Origin: JBBTTE01 sp038064395
Lineage (GTDB): Bacteria; Patescibacteriota; Saccharimonadia; Saccharimonadales; UBA4665
Direction: 5' to 3'
Length of the DNA stretch: 64,000 nt
Assembly: GCA_038064395.1 (NCBI GenBank)
Contig: JBBTTE010000001.1
Location: 5,205-69,204 of the forward strand
Positions 16,425 through 24,554 of this stretch are shown here, one piece after another. A program made the position numbers and the translations under genes. Under the pieces are notes generated by a model. It was not told the DNA's origin. It searched no databases and saw nothing but the letters and a program-made list of their open reading frames with translations. Numbering within the stretch: the first letter of the stretch is position 1; every line of letters begins with the position of its first letter.

Positions 16425-17318
16425 ATGGCCTTAATAGATCTACAAGACGTCAGTAAACTGTACGGCTTCGGCGACGCAACTACCCTAGCGCTCGACGAAG
16501 TCAGCTTAACTATTGAAAAAGGCGAGTTCGTCGCAGTCATGGGTCCGAGTGGTTGCGGCAAGAGCACCCTCATGAATATTATTGGCTTACTTGACCGCCC
16601 TAGCCATGGCCAATACAGATTAGACGGCAAGCCAGTGGCTCGTCTCAAGTCGACTCAGGCGGCCAAGATTCGTCGTGACAAAGTTGGGTTTATCTTCCAG
16701 TCTTTCAACCTTTTGCCTAGAATGACAGCCCTCGAGAATGTTGCGCTACCATTGTCCTATAAAGGTATGAGCCTCAATAAGCGCCTTAAGACTGCTAGTC
16801 AGATGCTAGAGCGGGTTGGTATTCAGAATCGTGAGTACTTCTTGCCTAGCCAGCTGAGCGGCGGTCAGGCACAGTGTGCAGCCATTGCCCGAGCACTAGT
16901 CAATAACCCACGACTAATCATCGCTGACGAACCGACTGGCAACCTTGATAGCGTGAGTTCGCGACTAGTTATGGAGCTGTTAGCCGACATTCACAAGATG
17001 GGTAATACGATCCTGTTCGTCACCCACAACCCAGAATTAACTCGTTATGCAACCAGAGTTGTCTACATGCACGATGGTAGCATTATTCACGATGAGAAGA
17101 CTGCTCTAGGTCGGGTAGCTAGCACGGCTCGAAAGGTTCTCTACACCTTGCCTGCTACTAATGAAGAAGATGATCTAGCGGGCGTTTCGGCTCTCATGAA
17201 GGGCGTGCCTGATAAGCCTGCAGCCAGCAGATCTAAGCGTAAGAAAGCAACCGCCAAGGCCAAGCCCACTAAGCGAACCAAGGCTAAGACACCTAAGCGC
17301 GCAAGGAAGACAGCATGA
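16425..17318 (+). CDS. MacB/LolD-type ABC transporter ATP-binding protein with basic tail
   Basis: A 297-residue ATPase: Walker A GPSGCGKST, Q-loop in FIFQSFNLLPRM, signature LSGGQAQ, Walker B LIIADEPTGNLDS and switch His in FVTHNPEL. It belongs to the MacB/LolD/FtsE group, which powers permeases acting on envelope substrates. The signature reads LSGGQAQCAAIARAL where most relatives have QQQRVAIARAL. The last ~50 residues are very basic (SRSKRKKATAKAKPTKRTK) and not part of the fold. Its stop overlaps the permease start (ATGA). A TACACT lies 10 nt before the ATG. Confidence 0.95.
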   Translation: MALIDLQDVSKLYGFGDATTLALDEVSLTIEKGEFVAVMGPSGCGKSTLMNIIGLLDRPSHGQYRLDGKPVARLKSTQAAKIRRDKVGFIFQSFNLLPRMTALENVALPLSYKGMSLNKRLKTASQMLERVGIQNREYFLPSQLSGGQAQCAAIARALVNNPRLIIADEPTGNLDSVSSRLVMELLADIHKMGNTILFVTHNPELTRYATRVVYMHDGSIIHDEKTALGRVASTARKVLYTLPATNEEDDLAGVSALMKGVPDKPAASRSKRKKATAKAKPTKRTKAKTPKRARKTA

Positions 17319-18547
17319 GACTAACAGCAAGTCACCTTAAGGCTGGTGTAGACTCGGTTCGTGGCGCTAAGATAAGAAGCTTCTGGACGATGCTGGGTGT
17401 CGTTATCGGCGTAGCATCAGTTATTGTAATCGTATCTATCGGCGAGGGTATAAAGCAGCAGATAGGTGGCCAGATTCATCACTACGGAGATAATCTAATC
17501 ATAGTCAGACCGACACAGCTAGGCACTGGCACGGGCGATAAGCCGACCAACTCCAATCTTATTTCTGGCTTGAATGTTAACGGCACCCTGGGCATCAAGG
17601 ATATTAGTGCAATCAAAAGTAACCCAGACATTGCGGCTAGCGCACCTCTCACCATTGCCAGCGGTAGTCTCAAGGGTGACTACGGTAATTACCAAGACGG
17701 CTTCGTGATCGGAACTAGCAGTGACCTACCTAGCCTGATTAACCAATCGCTGGCTTATGGTCTTTTCTTCCGTGAAGACGATGATGACGTCAACGTTGCA
17801 ATTATCGGTCAACACGCTAGCGAGGTCATGTTCAGCGCCGACATTCCGCTCGGACGAAGCTTCACCTTTCATGGTGAAAGATTCATAGTACGTGGCATTT
17901 TCAACCAGTTTAATTCCTCGCCACTTAGTCAACAGGCTGACTTCAACAACGCGATCTTTATTCCCAATGGCGTGGTCGAGCGTTTGACTAAGAACACGGC
18001 TCCAACTTACGAAATCCTGGCTAGATCTAACGATGACAGCCAAACTTCTCAAGTTGCCGCCAAGCTCAAGAGCCAACTCGATAAGGCTCATGGTGGCGAC
18101 AGTGGCTTAGCGGTTCTGACTGGCAACCAGAACATCACTGCTAGTGACGATATTCTCAATCTATTGACTCGACTAGTAGCTGGCGTGGCTGCTATTTCCC
18201 TGTTTGTAGGTGGTGTGGGTATCATGAATGTCATGCTCGTGTCGGTGTCTGAGCGCCTGCACGAAATCGGTATACGCAAGGCTGTCGGAGCGACTAATGG
18301 TCAGATTATGAGCCAGTTCATGATTGAGTCCACGGTTCTGAGTGTAACGGGCGGCGTTATCGGTATCGCTCTAGCCTTCATAATCGATCTTGCCCTAACT
18401 GCCTTCACTAGTCTTAAGCCAAGCATAAGTTGGGAGATCGTCTTGCTAGCCAGCGGTGTGTCGCTAATTGTCGGTGTTGTATTCGGTACTGTGCCTGCGA
18501 TTCAAGCTGCTCGCAAGGATCCTATCGAAGCCCTGCGTTCCGAGTAG
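17315..18547 (+). CDS. MacB-type ABC transporter permease
   Basis: A 410-residue permease with an N-terminal membrane helix (~25-48; TMLGVVIGVASVIVIVSIGEG), a periplasmic MacB_PCD-like domain (~60-265) and three C-terminal helices forming an FtsX domain (~285-405; SLFVGGVGIMNVMLVSVSER, FGTVPAIQAARKDPIEALR). With the ATPase it makes a complete exporter of the MacB family. Substrates of such two-gene systems range from peptides to lipoproteins; none is indicated here. Confidence 0.95.
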   Translation: MRLTASHLKAGVDSVRGAKIRSFWTMLGVVIGVASVIVIVSIGEGIKQQIGGQIHHYGDNLIIVRPTQLGTGTGDKPTNSNLISGLNVNGTLGIKDISAIKSNPDIAASAPLTIASGSLKGDYGNYQDGFVIGTSSDLPSLINQSLAYGLFFREDDDDVNVAIIGQHASEVMFSADIPLGRSFTFHGERFIVRGIFNQFNSSPLSQQADFNNAIFIPNGVVERLTKNTAPTYEILARSNDDSQTSQVAAKLKSQLDKAHGGDSGLAVLTGNQNITASDDILNLLTRLVAGVAAISLFVGGVGIMNVMLVSVSERLHEIGIRKAVGATNGQIMSQFMIESTVLSVTGGVIGIALAFIIDLALTAFTSLKPSISWEIVLLASGVSLIVGVVFGTVPAIQAARKDPIEALRSE

Positions 18548-18550
18548 CCG

Positions 18551-19924
18551 TTAGAACAGAGCGAACAAGCCAGCAATGCCAACAAGTGCCATAACTGATG
18601 TTATTGTCCAACCTGCCACTGTGGTAGAACGCTTATTCGTCCAGCGACCCATTACTTTTTTGTCGCTACTCATGATTACGATTAGAGCTAGAATAACTGG
18701 TGCTACCAAACCGTTCAGGAAGGCGGAATAAATCAATGCCTTGATCGGGTCGATACCCAAGAAGTTCATGCCGAGCCCAACCAGCATAGAGATAATGATT
18801 ACTCCATAGAAAGCGTGTGCCTGATTGAGCGGTCTGTACAAGCCCTCTTTCCACTTAAAGCTTTCGCTCAATGCATAGCTACTTGAACCTGCTAGAACTG
18901 GTATAGCCAACATGCCGGTACCAATAATACCAATTGCGAACAAGAAGAATGTGGCGTTGCCTGCAAAGGGTCTTAGAGCTTCGGCAGCTTGAGCGGCGGA
19001 TTCAATATTAGTGATGCCGTGTGTGTAGAGAATACCGCCACAAGCCGCAATAATGAAGAACATCACTATTTCGCTGAGGAACATACCGGACCAAACATCA
19101 ATCCGCATGCCTTTGATGTCGGCTGGTAAGGTTGCTGTGCGTCGTTCATGCTGGGTTGTCTTGCCCTGTAGGATTTGTTCTTCAACCTCTTGGGAAGTTT
19201 GCCAGAAGAATAGGTATGGCGATATCGTCGTACCAAGAATCGCGCAGAGAATAATAATCGATTCCTTGCTGAAGCTGATTGTAGGTATAAAGGCGTGCGG
19301 CAGCACTTCAGCCCAATTGAGGTGCGCCAGAATTGCCGAGAACACATAAGCTAGTAGCACCATAGCTAGCCATTTGAGGTAGCGGGCATAGCGTACGTAG
19401 GGCGTGAATATCTGTAAGAACAGACTAATAGCTGTAGACCCAACAACTAGCCAGCCGAAGCCAAGTTGGGGGTTGAGAAGCTGAGCTGCCTTAGCCATGG
19501 CGCCGAGGTTAGCGCCGATGTTAACTGCATTTGCGACAAACAGCAGCATCGCGCAGATATAAAGAATCTTGCGGCTGAAATGAACGCGAATATTGCCAGC
19601 AAGACCCCTGCCCGTGACTAGACCAATCCTAGCGCACATCTCTTGGACAATTGAAGCCAATGGGAATGTCCAAGCCGCCAGCCACAAGAAATGGTAGCCG
19701 AACTGGGCGCCTGCTTGCGAGTAAGTCGCTATGCCTGACGGGTCGTCGTCTGAAGCGCCTGTCGTCAGACCCGGGCCAAGCATGTGCCAATAGTTCTTGC
19801 TTTTTTGTACCAAACTATTGGTTGGCAACGAGTCGCCAATCTTTTGGGTTGCTGCAACCGTTCGGTCAAGGAACTCGGCTGGCGCCTCAGCACTCTTTTG
19901 GAAGATGTCTTTTTGTTTGGTCAT
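18551..19924 (-). CDS. Nramp-related divalent metal transporter with altered metal-site motifs
   Basis: A 457-residue protein with about 11 membrane helices of the LeuT/Nramp fold. The TM1 motif is DPSG (61-64) instead of DPGN, and the TM6 motif reads TTISPYLFF where canonical Nramp has TVMPHNLY, so the metal-coordinating Met is Ser. This pattern resembles Nramp-related transporters with non-canonical substrates such as Mg-type ions rather than classical Mn/Fe importers; that is inference. It is convergent with the ABC permease. A TATAAT lies 14 nt before the ATG. Confidence 0.88.
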   Translation of the reverse strand: MTKQKDIFQKSAEAPAEFLDRTVAATQKIGDSLPTNSLVQKSKNYWHMLGPGLTTGASDDDPSGIATYSQAGAQFGYHFLWLAAWTFPLASIVQEMCARIGLVTGRGLAGNIRVHFSRKILYICAMLLFVANAVNIGANLGAMAKAAQLLNPQLGFGWLVVGSTAISLFLQIFTPYVRYARYLKWLAMVLLAYVFSAILAHLNWAEVLPHAFIPTISFSKESIIILCAILGTTISPYLFFWQTSQEVEEQILQGKTTQHERRTATLPADIKGMRIDVWSGMFLSEIVMFFIIAACGGILYTHGITNIESAAQAAEALRPFAGNATFFLFAIGIIGTGMLAIPVLAGSSSYALSESFKWKEGLYRPLNQAHAFYGVIIISMLVGLGMNFLGIDPIKALIYSAFLNGLVAPVILALIVIMSSDKKVMGRWTNKRSTTVAGWTITSVMALVGIAGLFALF

Positions 19925-19946
19925 GACTTAATGCGAGTATTATAGC

Positions 19947-21359
19947 CTAGAAATGGCCCGGTTGGCTATCGCCTAGTTTGTAAGTTAGAAGATCGTCCGA
20001 CTGTTTAGCCCAAGCGTCCAGTACTGGCTGAACAACTCGCCAACTAGCCAGAACCTCTTGGCTAGTAGCAAACAGAGTATGGTCGCCACGGACTGCATCG
20101 ACGAGTACCCTTTCGTAAGCGTTAGGATGGCCGTTGTTGGCAAAGTCATCAAGATAGGTGAAGTCCATAGCAGTAGTCTGCAGCTCGTGCGAATAGCTAG
20201 GCTTCTTGGTAACTAGATCTAGTTCAATACCCTCATTGGGTTGAATTCGGAAGCGCAAATGATTGCTGGCGGGATCTGGAGGGTTGTGAAAGGTAATGTT
20301 CACCTCAGTCTTGCGCTCGTTCAGACCCTTGCCAGTCGAGATTCTAATTGGGACACCTTGCCAGCGCGGACTATCAATATAGACAGTCAGTGAGGCGAAG
20401 GTTTCGGTAACTGAGTCAGGGTTCTTAACCTCTTCGCGGTAGCCTTCATACTGGCCGCGGACAGCCAGTTCGGACACCTTATCCGCTGGAACTGGTAGTA
20501 CTTGATCTAGGACTGCCTTCTTAGAAGCGTGTATGTGTTCGCTGTCTAATACTTCTGGCTGATCCATGGCGACGATTGCCAACACTTGTAGCAAGTGGCT
20601 TTGGATGAAGTCGCGTAGCGCGCCCAAGGGTTCGTAGAACACAGCCCGACCTTCGATGCCGATCTTCTCGTAGGCGCTGATGTCGATGCTGGCAATATGC
20701 TTGTTGTCCCAGTGCGACTCAAAGATCGGATTATGGAATCTAAACGTCAGGATATTCTGCACTGTCTCCTTGGCCAAGTAGTGGTCAATGCGGAAGATCT
20801 GGTCTTCGTCGAAGACCTTTGCCGTTTCGCTAATAAGTTCTTCGGCGGAGCTAAGGTCAAAACCAAAAGGCTTCTCTACCAGTAGACGAGTAGCCGCCTT
20901 ATCATGCTGACAGCTCTTATTAAGGCCTTTGTCGCCGAGCTGTCGGATTACCGGCAGGTAGGCTTGGGGCGGTATAGACAGGTAGTAGAGCCTGTTCGTG
21001 CAGATGCCCTTCTGCTCTTCTATGGCATCAAGCTTGTTGTGCAGTGCTTCGTAGGCTTCGGCATTGTCAAGGTTCATTTGGAACATCTGAGTTCGTTCGT
21101 GCATTGCGGCTAAGGCGTCGGGATCGCAAACTTTGTCGATTTCGTTGACGCATAGTTCGACTTTCTCGAACAGCTCTTCGGTAGTTGTGGTGCCGCGAGT
21201 TATGCCTAGGATTTCGGTCTGTTCGTGCAGCAGACCGTCCTTCATAAGGTGGTACAACGAAGGCAGTAAGTAACGCTGCGACAAGTCACCAGTTATACCA
21301 AAGATTACAATGATCGCCGGCTCGAGCTTGGTCGCTCCGTCTTCGGCGGCCTGGCTCAT
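19947..21359 (-). CDS. zwf: Glucose-6-phosphate 1-dehydrogenase
   Basis: A 470-residue enzyme oxidising glucose-6-phosphate to 6-phosphogluconolactone with NAD(P)+. It has the Rossmann motif FGITGDLSQRYLLPSL, the catalytic segment RIDHYLAKETVQN with its His-Lys, and the substrate-binding VEKPFGFDLSSA. It follows pgl with a 1-bp overlap, so the two consecutive steps of the oxidative pentose phosphate pathway are one operon. No gnd is seen in the window. Confidence 0.96.
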   Translation of the reverse strand: MSQAAEDGATKLEPAIIVIFGITGDLSQRYLLPSLYHLMKDGLLHEQTEILGITRGTTTTEELFEKVELCVNEIDKVCDPDALAAMHERTQMFQMNLDNAEAYEALHNKLDAIEEQKGICTNRLYYLSIPPQAYLPVIRQLGDKGLNKSCQHDKAATRLLVEKPFGFDLSSAEELISETAKVFDEDQIFRIDHYLAKETVQNILTFRFHNPIFESHWDNKHIASIDISAYEKIGIEGRAVFYEPLGALRDFIQSHLLQVLAIVAMDQPEVLDSEHIHASKKAVLDQVLPVPADKVSELAVRGQYEGYREEVKNPDSVTETFASLTVYIDSPRWQGVPIRISTGKGLNERKTEVNITFHNPPDPASNHLRFRIQPNEGIELDLVTKKPSYSHELQTTAMDFTYLDDFANNGHPNAYERVLVDAVRGDHTLFATSQEVLASWRVVQPVLDAWAKQSDDLLTYKLGDSQPGHF

Positions 21360-22033
21360 TACTTATGTTCTCCGCATTGATCGTTGTAGATATATGCTTC
21401 GGGGATTTCCTTGAGGATTTCAGACGGTTGCTTAGCTAGGCCAAGCGACTTTGACTGCAATGAATCAAGAGCCTGGTGCTTAGTGTTGCCGAACGCGAAG
21501 GTGTAAGCGACATCGATCATACGCAAACCTTTGTAGGTAAGCGTCAGCCTGTCAAAGGGTGTACTCTTGTAGCCGACAGCGATGTCGTCGGTATCTCTGC
21601 TTGAGGATGAGTCAGGCAAAATGCCTGCAATGTGCCCGTCGGGACCAATGCCCAGCTGAGCAATAACAATTGTATTGTCGGCCAGAGCTGCGCCAGCTAT
21701 TTGATCGTAGTAATCGATTGTCTGCTCGAAGCTCATGTCGTCTTGTAGAACTGGCAGCAATGTCGCCTGACCAGAGTTGAAACCTGAGGTCATCAATTGA
21801 GCCCAGTTTGACTCTTCGTGACCAACATCACCATAGCGTTCGTCGACCAGCGTTACTGTCAAATTTTGACTCAGACGGCTCGGTATATTGTCCATAATTT
21901 GGCTGCTAGCTGGTATGTTCGAGCCGCCGCTAACCAGCCAAAGCACCTTCTTGCCCGAGGCAAGTTCGCGCACCAGTCGCTCGGTAAGATCGGCCACGCC
22001 ATCTTCCCAGCCGGCCGTAAGAATAAACTGCAT
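21359..22033 (-). CDS. pgl: 6-phosphogluconolactonase
   Basis: A 224-residue NagB-fold enzyme hydrolysing the lactone made by Zwf. VLWLVSGGSNIPAS is the sugar-phosphate loop, LVDERYG the conserved active-site strand and LGIGPDGHIAGILP the catalytic His segment. It is the promoter-proximal gene of pgl-zwf: TATAGT ends 6 nt before its ATG. Confidence 0.94.
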   Translation of the reverse strand: MQFILTAGWEDGVADLTERLVRELASGKKVLWLVSGGSNIPASSQIMDNIPSRLSQNLTVTLVDERYGDVGHEESNWAQLMTSGFNSGQATLLPVLQDDMSFEQTIDYYDQIAGAALADNTIVIAQLGIGPDGHIAGILPDSSSSRDTDDIAVGYKSTPFDRLTLTYKGLRMIDVAYTFAFGNTKHQALDSLQSKSLGLAKQPSEILKEIPEAYIYNDQCGEHK

Positions 22034-22039
22034 ACCTAC

Positions 22040-22045
22040 ACTATA
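22040..22045 (-). promoter_or_regulatory. -10 box TATAGT 6 nt before pgl
   Basis: Five of six consensus bases at leaderless spacing, with no Shine-Dalgarno between box and start. Confidence 0.55.
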
Positions 22046-22060
22046 CCAAACAGAGAGACT

Positions 22061-23356
22061 CTAGTCCCTGATAATGACCTGTTTGCGTTCTGGCCCGACA
22101 CCTATCTTTTTGACTGGCACGCCGAGTTCTGTCTCGAACAGCTCGATAAACTCTTGAGCTTCTGGGGGTAAATCAGAGAATTTGCGGATTTTGCTGACGT
22201 CTTTGGTCCAGACTTTGCACTTCGTGTAGTTGGGCTCGCAGTCTTCAAGTGCCGCTGCAGAACTAGGCGCTGTAAGGAGTTTTTTGCCCTTGTAAGTGTA
22301 GCTGGTAGCTACCTGAATGTTCTTGCCATATCTAGTTACGTGGTCAAGCTTGGATACGGCCAGCTCGTCTACGCCGTTAACTCGTATCGCGTTGCGTAGC
22401 TCAACTAGGTCGGGATAGCCAATTCGACGAGGGCGTTTGGTTGTCGCGCCATATTCACTGTCGGCGGCGCCACGGACGCCGCGGATCGTGTCGCCTAGCT
22501 TGGTGTCAGTAATCTCGGTCACTAGCGGGCCGCCGCCAACGTGCGACTTAACTGCCTTGGCTACGCCCGTGACTTTGCCTAAGTGTTTAGGCGAAACACC
22601 TAGACCATCCAGTAGGCCGCTAACAGTAGTCGATGACGAGGTAACTGAGGGGTACATACCATGGTTGATATCTAGCCAATAGGCTTGGGCGCCTTCAGCC
22701 AGTACTTTGTGGCCGGCGTTCAAGCGGTCATTGATGATCTCTACGGTATCGGCTAGGTGTGGCTTAAGAGACTCAGCGCACTTTAGCCAGTCTTTTGCGG
22801 TTTTCATTAGCTCTGACTTAGACTTGCGTTGGCGCCATGGCAGTTGCTTGTTCAGCTCATTAAGGCCTTCGTAAGCTAGTTCTAATAGCTTGGCTGGTTC
22901 AGCTATGGACTCCATACGTACACCTTCCCTGAGGTACTTGTCGGCGGCTACATAAGCGATGCCTGATTGCGTGCTGCCCTGTGCATTGACGCCAAACTCA
23001 CGTAGCGCATCAAGACCAATGTGGTGAGGCAGGACTAAGTGTGCGATGTCGCTGATCAATAAATTGTCAGAAGTTACTTCTATGCCGGTGGTGCGGATGT
23101 CATTTATCTCATCAAACAGTCGCTTGGGGTCGACGTAGACACCATTACCAATAATGTTCAGCTTGTTAGGATAAGCGATGCCTGAAGGAACTTGGTGGAG
23201 AGCTAGAGGCTCCATGCTGTCAGGTATTACGGTATGGCCTGCATTAGCACCGCCATTACCGCGGGCTATGATGGCATAATCATCTGCCACGAGATCGACG
23301 AAACGGCCTTTGCCCTCGTCCCCTCTTTGTAAACCAACTACCACATCTAAAGACAT
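22061..23356 (-). CDS. purA: Adenylosuccinate synthetase
   Basis: A 431-residue GTP-dependent enzyme converting IMP and Asp to adenylosuccinate. GDEGKGRFVD has the catalytic Asp and the P-loop-like GDEGKGK variant. GGANAGHTV keeps the second His. STTVSGLLDGLG and KRPRRIGYPDLVELR match PurA. TRYGKNIQVATSYTYKGKK lies in the C-terminal part. The residue before GDEGKG is Arg instead of the usual Trp, a modest divergence. With PurB (42567) it makes AMP. TATGCT lies 9 nt before the ATG. Confidence 0.93.
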   Translation of the reverse strand: MSLDVVVGLQRGDEGKGRFVDLVADDYAIIARGNGGANAGHTVIPDSMEPLALHQVPSGIAYPNKLNIIGNGVYVDPKRLFDEINDIRTTGIEVTSDNLLISDIAHLVLPHHIGLDALREFGVNAQGSTQSGIAYVAADKYLREGVRMESIAEPAKLLELAYEGLNELNKQLPWRQRKSKSELMKTAKDWLKCAESLKPHLADTVEIINDRLNAGHKVLAEGAQAYWLDINHGMYPSVTSSSTTVSGLLDGLGVSPKHLGKVTGVAKAVKSHVGGGPLVTEITDTKLGDTIRGVRGAADSEYGATTKRPRRIGYPDLVELRNAIRVNGVDELAVSKLDHVTRYGKNIQVATSYTYKGKKLLTAPSSAAALEDCEPNYTKCKVWTKDVSKIRKFSDLPPEAQEFIELFETELGVPVKKIGVGPERKQVIIRD

Positions 23357-23435
23357 ACCTGATAGAGCATACCGAAGAAGAGGCTTATAAGCAAGCTAAA
23401 AATGCGTTAAATGATCTGTAATTGATGCTCGAAGG

Positions 23436-24410
23436 CTATATCTGGTTCTCGCCCTCAAAGATGGCTGAGACTGAGTCGCTAGTGGCTACGGCGTTGATGG
23501 CGTCTGCAAGTAGTGGCGCAACTGATAATACTTCTATCTTCTTGGTAATGCCCTTAGTATCGATTGGCACGGTGTTGGTGACGACAACTTTTTCGAAGGC
23601 TGACTTCTCTATTCGCTCCAAGGCTTCGCCAGAGAGGATGCCGTGAGTCGCTAGGCCGTATACGGTCTTGGCACCATTGTCTCTTAGCATGTCTGCTGCT
23701 GCGCAGAAGGTGCCAGCGGTATCAATCATGTCATCGATAATGACACAGTTCTTACCCTTAACATTACCGATAAGGTGCTTGGCTTCAACACTGTTGTGCT
23801 TAACTGTGGAGCGCGACTTGTGAATGATGGCCATCTCCGAACCTAGCGAGCTGCTGTAGCGTTCCGTTAGCTTCACGCGCCCTGCATCGGGCGATACAAA
23901 CACAAAATCATCTCCAAAGTGTTCCTTGATGTACTTCTTGAACAGCGGCATGGCAATAAGGTGGTCAAATGGTCCGTCGAAGAAGCCTTGGGTCTGACCA
24001 GAGTGCAAATCGATACTCATGATGCGGTCGGCGCCTGCTACGGACAAGGTATCAACTAAAAGACGCGCGCCAATTGGCTCGCGTCCTGCAGATTTGCGGT
24101 CTTGTCTAGAATAGCTAAGAAGCGGACAGACAGCCGTAATGCTTCGTGCCGATGAGCGCTTAGCAGCGTCTATCAAAAGCAGTTGCTCGTAAATTGACTC
24201 ATGGACGCGGTCGCCATGGGTCTGAATAATAAAAACGTCATTGCCGCGCAATGACTCTTTGATTCGAACGCTGATCTCGCCGTTGGCGAAGTTCCCAAGC
24301 TTAACTTCGCAGAGTTCGACCCCTAAGCGCTCGGCAATTTCGGTGGCGAGTTCTGGATGAGCACGACCACTAAGTAGTTGCATGCGAGGAGTTGTCCCAA
24401 CTTGATTCAT
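23436..24410 (-). CDS. prs: Ribose-phosphate pyrophosphokinase
   Basis: A 324-residue PRPP synthase providing the substrate for PurF and PyrE. LLSGRAHPELATEIA, the flexible-loop segment SYSRQDRKSAGREPIGARL with the catalytic Lys/Arg, SIDLHSGQTQGFFD and the PRPP loop VIIDDMIDTAGT are all present. It is divergent from argG, with TACACT 6 nt before its ATG. Confidence 0.97.
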   Translation of the reverse strand: MNQVGTTPRMQLLSGRAHPELATEIAERLGVELCEVKLGNFANGEISVRIKESLRGNDVFIIQTHGDRVHESIYEQLLLIDAAKRSSARSITAVCPLLSYSRQDRKSAGREPIGARLLVDTLSVAGADRIMSIDLHSGQTQGFFDGPFDHLIAMPLFKKYIKEHFGDDFVFVSPDAGRVKLTERYSSSLGSEMAIIHKSRSTVKHNSVEAKHLIGNVKGKNCVIIDDMIDTAGTFCAAADMLRDNGAKTVYGLATHGILSGEALERIEKSAFEKVVVTNTVPIDTKGITKKIEVLSVAPLLADAINAVATSDSVSAIFEGENQI

Positions 24411-24416
24411 GGCTTT

Positions 24417-24422
24417 AGTGTA
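24417..24422 (-). promoter_or_regulatory. -10 box TACACT 6 nt before prs
   Basis: Minus-strand hexamer at leaderless spacing. Confidence 0.5.
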
Positions 24423-24451
24423 GCATGACGACTAGCGACCAAAAAGACTAG

Positions 24452-24480
24452 TTGACTAAAAAGAGGTAAAATAGTACACT
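24452..24480 (+). promoter_or_regulatory. Promoter of the argG operon
   Basis: -35 TTGACT and -10 TACACT are separated by 17 bp. The resulting leader is about 68 nt and ends with GGGAG 5 nt before the ATG, so this gene, unlike many others here, has a leader with a Shine-Dalgarno. Confidence 0.55.
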
Positions 24481-24488
24481 TTTTACTA

Positions 24489-24517
24489 ATTGATGCGCAA
24501 TTTTGATAAAAATCAAT
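24489..24517 (+). promoter_or_regulatory. Leader hairpin upstream of argG
   Basis: ATTGAT pairs with ATCAAT and inner ATTTT with AAAAT. It sits in the leader between the promoter and the ribosome-binding site. It is AT-rich and has no following U-run, so any role is speculative. Confidence 0.3.
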
Positions 24518-24554
24518 CGCTTCAGTACAACAAACTTAACGTTTTGGGAGAAAT

